In this document: positions 24,149-30,276 of the stretch, in pieces
How the letters are laid out: every line of letters begins with the position of its first letter
Numbering within the stretch: position 1 is the stretch's first letter
DNA from: CAYTRP01 sp964625145
Lineage (GTDB): Bacteria; Sumerlaeota; Sumerlaeia; SLMS01; JAHLLQ01
DNA: 30,276 nt
Assembly (NCBI GenBank): GCA_964625145.1
Contig: CAZVAQ010000030.1
Span: 1 to 30,276, forward strand
Direction of reading: 5' to 3'
The notes under the pieces: model-generated
What the model saw: the letters and a program-made list of their open reading frames with translations, nothing else
Databases searched by the model: none
What the model was told of the DNA's origin: nothing
Made by a program: the position numbers and the translations under genes

Positions 24149-26404
24149 TTATTGAATCAATCCCCGCGGCGCCCCGAGGCTATCCAACCGCTTCCCAAAC
24201 GCCTCCGCATCCGTCACTGGCAGCTCGCACGCGAAGTCGCGACAGATGTACGCGGTGGGTTTGCCGTCGATGGGTGGTTGCAGGGCGGCGTAGTTGGAGA
24301 TGGTGGCGATGGGTGGATCGGGAGTGCAGGGGTTGAGGAGGATGACGGTGGCGGGGGGGCGGCGCTGGCGAGCGATGGTGGCAAGCGCGGCAAAGGCGGG
24401 ATCGCTCGCGTCGCCGGATAGGACGATCTCCGTGGCGGGGCCGGTCAGGACGTCGTGCGCCAGGAGCGACATCGCGTGGGCCATGGGGGCGCGGGCGATC
24501 TCATCGCCAAAGGCGGCGAGGATGCGCGCGGCCCGGTCGCTCCACGCCCGGTCGCCGGTGATGAGGCCGAGACGCGCGAAGAGGTACGCCGCCATGCCGT
24601 TGCCGGATGGTTGCGCGCCGTCGTAAATGTCCTTCGCGCGGGCGGGGAGCTTCTCCGCGTCGCGGGCGGTTTGAAAGAGCGTGCCGTCGCGTTCGTCTGC
24701 GAAATACTCGACCGTTTGCCGGGCGATGGTGATGGCCTCCTGCAGGTACCGCGCGTCGAACGTCGCCTCGTACAGTTCGATGAGACCAAAGGCGAGGAAG
24801 ACGTGATCCTCCAGCAGGGCGGGTAATCCTGCCTTCCCGAGTCGCGCACGTTTCAGCAGGCGGCCGTTCGCGTCGCGCAGGTTTGCCAGCACCCAATCGG
24901 CAGCCGTGCGGGCGGCATCCACAAGGGCGGACTCATTCAAGGCGCTTCCCGCCAATGCCAACGCGCCGATCATCAGGCCGTTCCAGTCGGTGAGGATCTT
25001 GTCGTCCTTGAAGGGATGAACGCGCTTCTCGCGCGCGGAGAAGAGTTGGCGGCGATGGGCGTCGAGTCGCGCGCGCAGGTCCGGTTCAGCCATGTTATGT
25101 TGCGCGGCGATTTCGTGAAGCGGCTTGCGCAGATGCGGAATGCTCTCCTTCATCTGCGCGCCGGTTGCCTCATCGCGAAAATTCCCGCCGGGCAGGATGT
25201 TGAACGCATCGCAGAACAACGTGGCTTCGTCTTCACCGAGGGCTTCCGCCACTTCCTGTGGAGTCCAGATGTAGAACTTGCCTTCCTCGTGTTCGCTCTC
25301 CGCGTCTTCGGCGGAATAGAACGCTCCCTCCGGCGCGCGCAGCTCGCGCAGGACATACTCGATCGTCTCGCGTGCGATGCGGGCATACTCCTCATCGCCG
25401 GTGACGCGTGCAGCCTCGACGCACGCCCACACCATCAGCGCCTGATCGTAGAGCATCTTCTCGAAGTGGGGGAGGAGCCACTCCTGGTCCGTCGAGTACC
25501 GGTGAAAGCCGAAACCGAACTGGTCAAAGATGCCGCCGCGGCGCATGGACTGGAGCGTGTGCTCCACCATCTGCAGCGCCTGCGTGCTTCCCGTGCGAAG
25601 ATGATGCGTCAGCAGGAATAGAAAATTGTGTGGCACGGGGAACTTGTTCCGCCCGCCGCCGAATCCGCCGTGGCGCGCGTCGTACGCGGATTGGTATTGG
25701 TGCATGGCGCGGTTGGCGATTTCCCGCGGCAACTCGGTAGCCTGGCGCGGATCTGACATCCCAGCCAGGGCCTGTGCCGTGTGCGAGGCCGATTGCAGGA
25801 GTTGCCCGCGATCGCCTGCCCATGCCTGCTTGATCGCGCGGACCAGATCCGTGACGCCCGGTCGTCCCAAGCGGCCTTCGGGCGGGAAATACGTTCCCGC
25901 GAAGAAGGGCTCCTTGTCCGCCGTCATCAACACCGTCATCGGCCATCCGCCATGCCCCGTCATCGCCATCGTCACCTGCATGTAGACCTGGTCAATATCG
26001 GGGCGCTCTTCGCGGTCGAGCTTGATGCAGACAAACGCGTCGTTCAATTGCCGTGCGATCTCGGGATTCTCGAATGACTCACGCTTCATCACGTGGCACC
26101 AATGGCACGTCGAATAGCCAATGGACAGAAGCACCGGCACATCGCGGCGGCGGGCTTCGGCGAATGCGGCCTCGCTCCATTCCCACCAATCCACCGGATT
26201 GCGTGCGTGTTGCAGGAGATACGGGCTCTGGGCAAAGATCAGCCGGTTAAACTCGGTCCCGCCGTCGGACGGCAACGCAGCGATCGCCTCCGGCGTTGGA
26301 AGATTCAATGCATTCTCGGCGGTCTGGGGGAGGGACATGGGGAGGATTTGCTCGCTGCGGAGGGGATAGGCCATGATTGGAGCCAAATGAGTGCCGAGTG
26401 GCAT
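24149..26404 (-). CDS. DUF255 thioredoxin-fold protein (YyaL/SPATA20 family)
   Basis: The product is up to 751 aa. The N-terminal DUF255 thioredoxin-like domain begins NRLIFAQSPYLLQHARNPVDWWEW and has the CxxC motif in STCHWCHVM (C100, C103). It is followed by FVCIKLDREERPDIDQVYM and GGWPMTVLMT. The rest resembles an alpha/alpha six-barrel as in N-acylglucosamine-2-epimerase-like proteins: GGIFDQFGFGFHRYSTD, WLLPHFEKMLYDQALM, FYSAEDAESE, LTDWNGLMIGALA. The function of the family is not settled. The start is ambiguous: ATGs at 26404, 26374 and 26338 all lack a good ribosome-binding site, and family similarity begins only near residue 50. A gap of 105 bases separates it from the downstream aminotransferase gene. 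Confidence 0.9.
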   Translation of the reverse strand: MPLGTHLAPIMAYPLRSEQILPMSLPQTAENALNLPTPEAIAALPSDGGTEFNRLIFAQSPYLLQHARNPVDWWEWSEAAFAEARRRDVPVLLSIGYSTCHWCHVMKRESFENPEIARQLNDAFVCIKLDREERPDIDQVYMQVTMAMTGHGGWPMTVLMTADKEPFFAGTYFPPEGRLGRPGVTDLVRAIKQAWAGDRGQLLQSASHTAQALAGMSDPRQATELPREIANRAMHQYQSAYDARHGGFGGGRNKFPVPHNFLFLLTHHLRTGSTQALQMVEHTLQSMRRGGIFDQFGFGFHRYSTDQEWLLPHFEKMLYDQALMVWACVEAARVTGDEEYARIARETIEYVLRELRAPEGAFYSAEDAESEHEEGKFYIWTPQEVAEALGEDEATLFCDAFNILPGGNFRDEATGAQMKESIPHLRKPLHEIAAQHNMAEPDLRARLDAHRRQLFSAREKRVHPFKDDKILTDWNGLMIGALALAGSALNESALVDAARTAADWVLANLRDANGRLLKRARLGKAGLPALLEDHVFLAFGLIELYEATFDARYLQEAITIARQTVEYFADERDGTLFQTARDAEKLPARAKDIYDGAQPSGNGMAAYLFARLGLITGDRAWSDRAARILAAFGDEIARAPMAHAMSLLAHDVLTGPATEIVLSGDASDPAFAALATIARQRRPPATVILLNPCTPDPPIATISNYAALQPPIDGKPTAYICRDFACELPVTDAEAFGKRLDSLGAPRGLIQ

Positions 26405-26475
26405 AGAGAGACAATTGCCCCTCAGTTGCGCTTCTGGCGACTCCCATTTCTTGAGGAATGGACGGAGATCTGGTC

Positions 26476-26983
26476 ATGAAGAAGCCACTCGAAGTGATCA
26501 ACAGCCTTGAACGCCAAGGCTTCTTCAGTCGCTATGCGATCGGAGGTGCCGTGGCCACGCTTTTCTACCCCATTTCTCCAGCCGAAACCGAGGACCTCCA
26601 TATCCTGGTTCTCCTGCCACCTGACAAGGCGGCCAGCCTAGATCCACTGGCGGATCTGCATCGTGAGCTCTCCGCACGAGAGTTACCAGTGGCAGGGGCC
26701 CTACATCATGGTGGAGGGAATGCCCGTTCAGTTACCCCTTGCCTACAGCCCCTTGGTCGAGGAGGCCGTCACGTCGGCGGTGGAAGTGCCGTACGGGGAT
26801 GTCATGACCCGGGTCCCTACCGCCGAACACTTGACAGCCATCATGCTGGCTGCCGGTCGCGCCTAGGATCGCGGGCGTTTTGATCAAATGTTGCAAGACG
26901 TTTCTCTCGACAAGTCCATGCTTGATCGGTTGGTGCCAGCACATGGACTGGTTGATCGATACAAGCAGTGGACAATGCCATGA
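26476..26983 (+). pseudogene. Broken nucleotidyltransferase-like (AbiEii-related) gene
   Basis: Three pieces join into one protein. MKKPLEVINSLER...RYAIGGAVATLFY...EDLHILVLLP is read from ATG 26476 (GGAG eight bases upstream). YQWQGPYIMVEGMPVQLPL...LVEEAV...RVPTAEHLTAIMLAAGRA is read one frame over. DRGRFDQMLQDVSLDKSMLDRL...HGLVDRYKQW follows after a TAG. The pieces resemble small nucleotidyltransferase-fold proteins (GGAVA plus TAEHL..I.L..GRAKD) that are often annotated as AbiEii-like. One extra base near 26680-26695 and a TAG at 26864-26866, at the site where homologs have Lys (AAG), break the frame. Its TGA overlaps the next ATG. Two lesions in one short gene suggest true decay, though sequence errors are possible. 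Confidence 0.75.
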
Positions 26984-27216
26984 AGACCATCGAAGAAATC
27001 GCCCGCGAGAAGGAAGCCTTTCACCGGCAGCGCGCCCTCCTGAGTGCGCCGGAGAAAGTCCGCACCATCGTCGAGATGCAAAAGCGCCGCGCGCCGATCA
27101 TGAAGCTCCACGGCAAGACGCGATTAATTTGGCAGATTGAGGAGGATGAGGGGGCTCACATTGGATCTGATGGGAAATTTCACGCCTCCACCGGCTCGAA
27201 CTCCGCAAACGAATGA
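26980..27216 (+). CDS. Small helical protein, partner of the broken nucleotidyltransferase gene
   Basis: The product is 78 aa from ATG 26980, which overlaps the upstream gene's stop as ATGA, an arrangement of co-translated pairs. The first 45 residues (MKTIEEIAREKEAFHRQRA, then LLSAPEKVRTIVEMQKRRAPIM) are a charged helical segment of the kind found next to AbiEii-like nucleotidyltransferase genes. The last 30 or so residues look random and run over the 3' end of the convergent ABM gene by 37 bases, so the natural stop may have been lost. A role as antitoxin-like or structural partner is inferred from arrangement only. Confidence 0.55.
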   Translation: MKTIEEIAREKEAFHRQRALLSAPEKVRTIVEMQKRRAPIMKLHGKTRLIWQIEEDEGAHIGSDGKFHASTGSNSANE

Positions 27217-27500
27217 GCCGACTCCGAGAGCGACGACAGCGGTACGTACTCGCACACTGCCTCGAACTCGACCCACAGCGCCAGCACGACCGGATTCGAG
27301 TGAGCGTTTTCGATCGCCTCGGGCGAGCGCCACTCAAAGATATCCAGAATTGTCCCGTCCTGGGACTGCATTACAAGTCGTTGCCTGTCGGTCACAAGTC
27401 CCTGATCCCTCAGCATCCCCCAATGCTTGCCGACCACTGCGAGCAACTCGGCGTCCTTTCCCGGCTTTGGTTTGAACGCGGCGATGACGAAACGGCCCAT
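27180..27500 (-). CDS. Small ABM-like (dimeric alpha/beta barrel) protein
   Basis: The product is 106 aa. FVIAAFKPKPGKDAELLAVVGKHWGMLRDQGLV, a central ILDIFEWRSPEAIENAHSNP and the following VLALWVEFEAV helix fit the antibiotic-biosynthesis-monooxygenase-like ferredoxin fold. Catalytic function cannot be read from it; members include monooxygenases and many uncharacterised proteins. The ATG at 27500 has GGAGGG upstream. It lies downstream of the YCII-like gene on the same strand with a strong hairpin between them, so they may share a transcript with separate stability. Confidence 0.7.
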   Translation of the reverse strand: MGRFVIAAFKPKPGKDAELLAVVGKHWGMLRDQGLVTDRQRLVMQSQDGTILDIFEWRSPEAIENAHSNPVVLALWVEFEAVCEYVPLSSLSESAHSFAEFEPVEA

Positions 27501-27525
27501 GAGTGATCCCTCCTCGGCGGCTTGA

Positions 27526-27558
27526 CCATTGCCCGGATTTCATCAAACCGGGCAATGG
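27526..27558. other. Perfect 11-bp hairpin between the YCII-like and ABM-like genes
   Basis: CCATTGCCCGG (27526-27536) pairs perfectly with CCGGGCAATGG (27548-27558) around an 11-base loop. On the minus strand, where both flanking genes lie, it is 35 bases after the YCII-like stop and 26 bases before the ABM-like start. No T-tract follows. An mRNA-stabilising or partial termination element is most likely. Confidence 0.6.
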
Positions 27559-27593
27559 AATGTAGAGTGTTCGATTCAGGATGCGTGCCGACC

Positions 27594-28025
27594 TCATCCT
27601 CCCGCCTGCTGCTCAATCCGGGCGCGGAGGCGCTCTTCCTGCTCGCGGAGCTCCGGCGTGAACTCGGCTCCGAAGTCTTCGGCTTCAAAGACCGGGCGGA
27701 TCTCCACGTCGCACTCCTCCTGCATCGGGTTGGGGCACTTCTTGAGCCACTCGATGGCCTCTTCCATCGACTTGACTTTCCACAGCCAGAACCCGGCGAT
27801 CAATTCCTTCGTCTCGACAAAGGGCCCGTCGATCACGCTGCGCTTCGCCCCCGAGAAGCGCACCCGCACCCCCTTCGAACTGGGATGCAGTCCTTCGCCA
27901 GCCAGCATGATACCCGCATTCACCAGCTCTTCGTTGTAAGCTCCCATCTCGGCGAGCAGCTTTTGGTCCGGCATGATGCCGGCTTCTGATTCCTTTGTTG
28001 CCTTGATCAAGACCATGACGCGCAT
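27594..28025 (-). CDS. YCII/DGPF-domain protein
   Basis: The product is 143 aa. MRVMVLIKATKESEAG, LLAEMGAYNEELVNAGIMLAGEGLHPSSKGVRV, IDGPFVETKELIAGFWLWKVKSMEEAIEWLKKCP and the tail EIRPVFEAEDFG match the DGPF subgroup of the YCII-related dimeric alpha/beta-barrel family. These proteins often neighbour ECF sigma factors, but none is seen here. Function is unknown in most bacteria. The ATG at 28025 has GGAGT eight bases upstream; the longer open frame upstream lacks similarity. The C-terminus has an extra charged helix (LREQEERLRARIEQQ). Confidence 0.88.
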   Translation of the reverse strand: MRVMVLIKATKESEAGIMPDQKLLAEMGAYNEELVNAGIMLAGEGLHPSSKGVRVRFSGAKRSVIDGPFVETKELIAGFWLWKVKSMEEAIEWLKKCPNPMQEECDVEIRPVFEAEDFGAEFTPELREQEERLRARIEQQAGG

Positions 28026-28125
28026 ATTTGAACTCCGTATTTTGATTTGGCGTCGGTGGTACCGGCGCTCTGACCATTTGTCGGGCAGGCATTCCGAAAA
28101 TCGACAACCCGGCCCGGATGAATGC

Positions 28126-28161
28126 AAAAAAAGAGCCGGCCACCACTGCAGCCTTCCGGCT
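28126..28161 (-). terminator. Terminator-like hairpin with seven-T tail on the minus strand
   Basis: On the minus strand AGCCGG (28161-28156) pairs with CCGGCT (28139-28134) around a 16-base loop and is followed, after one C, by seven T (28132-28126). No gene on that strand ends here: the nearest minus-strand gene starts about 100 bases further on. It could be an attenuator in a long YCII-like gene leader, or a barrier against antisense transcription from the protease gene. Confidence 0.5.
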
Positions 28162-28285
28162 ACTTTGGCTCCTCGTGACGCTTGTTGGGTGGGGCACATT
28201 CCGAGCCCCGTCGCCCTCCCACCTTGACACCCTTCGCCCCAGCCGCCCGAATGAACCGATCAAACTCCGGTGGGGGAGATGGGAT

Positions 28286-30276
28286 ATGGTTCGAGCATTT
28301 TCGGGCAAACTGGCCATTCTGGCGCTCGTTTGCGTTATCATCGCCGCGTGCGGGGGGCGGTCTGCCACCGTGTTGGATACTCGCTCTCCCGTCCAGATCG
28401 CCGTGGGCCAGGTCAAACCCTCCCTCGTGCGCATCGCCATCGTGGAGCCTGCCTACTACGGCGGGCGGGAGCAGAACTTCGTCGCCACCGGCAGCGGCAC
28501 CATCATCACCCCCGAGGGCCATATCGTCACCAATCACCACGTCGCCGGAAAGGCCGTGCGGATCATGTGCACGATGCCCAACCGGGAGGAAATTCCTGCG
28601 CGTCTGGTCGGGACGGACCCTGCCACGGACATCGCCGTGATCCAACTCATGCCGCCCACGCCTCGCACGTTCCCCTATGTGGAGTTCGGCGATTCCGATG
28701 TGCTACGGGCCGGGGATACGGTGCTCGCCTTGGGCAGCCCGCTTGGTCTCTCGCAATCGGTCACCATGGGCATTGTCTCCAATCCAGAGATGGTCATGCC
28801 GTCGATCTTTCGCATCGGGATGTTGGAGCTGGACGGTGAGAACGTAGGCGAACTCGTCCGCTGGATTGGCCACGATGCCATGATCCACGGCGGCAACTCC
28901 GGCGGACCGATTATTGATTTGCAGGGCCGCATCGTCGGCGTGAACGAGATCAGCTTCGGTCTTGCGGGTGCGATTCCCGGCAACCTCGCTCGCGATGTCG
29001 CCAATGCCATCATCAAGGAAGGCCGCGTGCGTCGCGCCTACACGGGGATGGTCCTGCAGCCACGGCTGAAGAGCCAGGCGGACGGCGCCGGCGTGCTCGT
29101 CTCCACGGTGCTCAAGGATTCCCCTGCGGAGAGTGCCGGCGTGAAACCCGGCGACTTCCTGCTGTCCGTCGACGGCATTGCGGTGGAGGCGCGCTTTCCG
29201 GAGGACATGCCCGTTGTGAACAACGTCCTGGCTCGCCTGCCCATCGGCAACGAAGTCTCACTGCAGGTTTCCCGTGGCGGCGAATCGCACGTCTTGAAGC
29301 TGACCCCCGAAGAGCGCAAGCCAGCCATGGTTCCGGAAGAGGAACTGCGCGCTTGGGGTGCCACCGTGCGCGATATGAGCATCTGGACCGAGCTGAACAT
29401 GGCTCGTCAGGACACTGGTGGAGTTCAGATCACCTCCGTGCGGGCCGGTGGACCCGGGGCAAAGGCCAAGCCCCCCCTGCAAGGCGGGGACATCATCCTC
29501 CGTGTTGAAGGTGAGGAGATCAAGTCCGTCGAAGACCTGCGCGAGTTCACGCGCCGCAAAGTCAATGCTTCCGAGGAAGGCCGTCTGGTGCCGGTGCTGG
29601 TCGAGTTTGACCGCCGCAGCGAGCGCACCATCACCGTCGTCGAGATCGGCATCGAGGAACTTGAGGACCCCAGCCGCGAGCTGCAGCGTTCGTGGCTCCC
29701 GATGGAGACACAAGTCCTGACGCGCGAGACCGCGCGGCAACTGAAGATCCCCAATCAGAAGGGCGTCCGCGTGACACGGCTCTACAACAAGCGCGCCGAG
29801 GATTTCCCCTTCCAGGTGGGCGACATCCTTATCGCCATGGATGGCGACCCCATCGAAGCCGCCGAACCCCACGATGTGGAGTTGTTCCGCACGTTGCTGC
29901 GGCAGTACCGCGTCGGCCTGGAGATCGAATTCGACATCCTGCGCAATGGCGAGAAGATGCGCGTCAAGGCGAAGACCATCCCCTCGCCGCCGCGCACCCG
30001 CGAGATGGATCGCCATCGTGACCTGGACTTTGGCTTCGTCCTTCGCGAGTTGACGTATTTTGACCTCGAGGACGAGCGCCTCGCCGGGGTTGACGCCGCC
30101 GTCATGGTCGACTCCGTGGAGGACGGCACGTGGGCCTCGCTTGCTGGCCTGCGCTCGGGGGATGTGCTCGTGCAACTTGCGGGGGAGGACATCGCCTCGC
30201 TGCAGGACGCCCGCCGCATCCTTCAGCACATTCACGAGACCACGCCGGATCTGGTGCTTGCCAAGGTCCGCCGCGG
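28286..30276 (+). CDS. HtrA-like serine protease, lipoprotein with at least four PDZ domains (3' truncated by window)
   Basis: The first 663 residues are present. The N-terminus MVRAFSGKLAILALVCVIIAACGG is a lipoprotein signal with lipobox IAAC. The trypsin-like domain (about 35-245) has the full triad: H85 in TNHHVAG, D115 in PATDIAVIQL and S205 in HGGNSGGPI. PDZ-like domains follow at about 252-345 (DSPAESAGVKPGDFLLSVDG), 352-455 (PPLQGGDIILRVEGEEI), 466-575 (FPFQVGDILIAMDGDPI) and 579 to the window end (SLAGLRSGDVLVQLAGEDI). Classic DegP has two. It probably degrades or guards misfolded envelope proteins while lipid-anchored. The ATG at 28286 follows GGGGGAG; an in-frame ATG at 28118 would add a second hydrophobic segment but lacks a ribosome-binding site. 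Confidence 0.9.
   Translation, partial: MVRAFSGKLAILALVCVIIAACGGRSATVLDTRSPVQIAVGQVKPSLVRIAIVEPAYYGGREQNFVATGSGTIITPEGHIVTNHHVAGKAVRIMCTMPNREEIPARLVGTDPATDIAVIQLMPPTPRTFPYVEFGDSDVLRAGDTVLALGSPLGLSQSVTMGIVSNPEMVMPSIFRIGMLELDGENVGELVRWIGHDAMIHGGNSGGPIIDLQGRIVGVNEISFGLAGAIPGNLARDVANAIIKEGRVRRAYTGMVLQPRLKSQADGAGVLVSTVLKDSPAESAGVKPGDFLLSVDGIAVEARFPEDMPVVNNVLARLPIGNEVSLQVSRGGESHVLKLTPEERKPAMVPEEELRAWGATVRDMSIWTELNMARQDTGGVQITSVRAGGPGAKAKPPLQGGDIILRVEGEEIKSVEDLREFTRRKVNASEEGRLVPVLVEFDRRSERTITVVEIGIEELEDPSRELQRSWLPMETQVLTRETARQLKIPNQKGVRVTRLYNKRAEDFPFQVGDILIAMDGDPIEAAEPHDVELFRTLLRQYRVGLEIEFDILRNGEKMRVKAKTIPSPPRTREMDRHRDLDFGFVLRELTYFDLEDERLAGVDAAVMVDSVEDGTWASLAGLRSGDVLVQLAGEDIASLQDARRILQHIHETTPDLVLAKVRR

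Noticed and set aside
26864..26866. TAG as a reassigned sense codon
   Set aside because: TAG sites in this gene and at 11342 are followed by coding-like sequence, but TAG also ends tsaC, apt and the sugar oxidoreductase where nothing coding-like follows, so a local lesion is more likely.
28118..28285. Upstream in-frame ATG for the HtrA-like protease
   Set aside because: It would place a second hydrophobic segment before the lipobox, has no ribosome-binding site, and overlaps the minus-strand hairpin. The ATG at 28286 has GGGGGAG and gives a clean lipoprotein signal.

Overview
The window is a GC-rich, densely packed bacterial chromosome segment with genes on both strands and short gaps. It carries about 24 protein genes, two CAT-anticodon tRNAs and a few structured intergenic elements. 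Several products have lipoprotein or Sec signal peptides (2413-3303, 3305-5257, 17090-20002, 28286-end), and there is a surface-sugar operon, so a Gram-negative cell plan is likely. The mix of a DUF4953/DUF5117-type metalloprotease, large TPR proteins, DUF255, DUF362 and dispersed GGGCAGGCG hairpins reminds me of poorly cultured lineages such as Sumerlaeota, Hydrogenedentota or Planctomycetota relatives. I cannot fix the phylum from sequence alone.

Left part (1-8793). The 3' end of purD is joined to an AT-rich stub with an in-frame stop, probably a contig-end artefact. It is followed in the same direction by pyrR, which carries an unusual lysine-rich tail. On the minus strand lie a DUF362 protein, then a lipoprotein directly behind a 650-aa exported TPR protein. 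An initiator tRNA-Met with a clear promoter and terminator and a second CAT tRNA follow, then an exported coiled-coil protein, an aldo/keto reductase and a convergent methyltransferase.

Middle (8794-17089). Polyphosphate kinase 1 is followed by a minus-strand run: an unknown membrane-anchored protein, a LacI-type regulator, apt, cysH (APS-reductase type), tsaC/sua5 and upp. With purD and pyrR this gives a notable share of nucleotide-related enzymes, although they are not one operon. The gap between apt and cysH holds dispersed hairpin repeats.

Right part (17090-30276). A large exported zinc metalloprotease ends at a strong hairpin. Next comes a translationally overlapped three-gene operon (hexapeptide N-acetyltransferase, Gfo/Idh/MocA dehydrogenase, UDP-sugar 6-dehydrogenase). 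These fit three steps of UDP-2,3-diacetamido-2,3-dideoxy-glucuronate synthesis, but the aminotransferase step is not here. On the minus strand are a class I aminotransferase and a DUF255/YyaL thioredoxin-fold protein. A small two-gene module follows, with a nucleotidyltransferase-like gene broken by a frameshift and a nonsense codon, then two small ABM/YCII-fold proteins. The window ends inside a lipoprotein HtrA-like protease with at least four PDZ domains.

I found no CRISPR array, transposase, prophage or recognisable defence island, and no clear new multi-gene system. The best leads are the PyrR tail, the covarying dispersed hairpin family, the decayed two-gene module, the multi-PDZ lipoprotein protease and the coding-like tail beyond the stop of the gene at 11342-12214.
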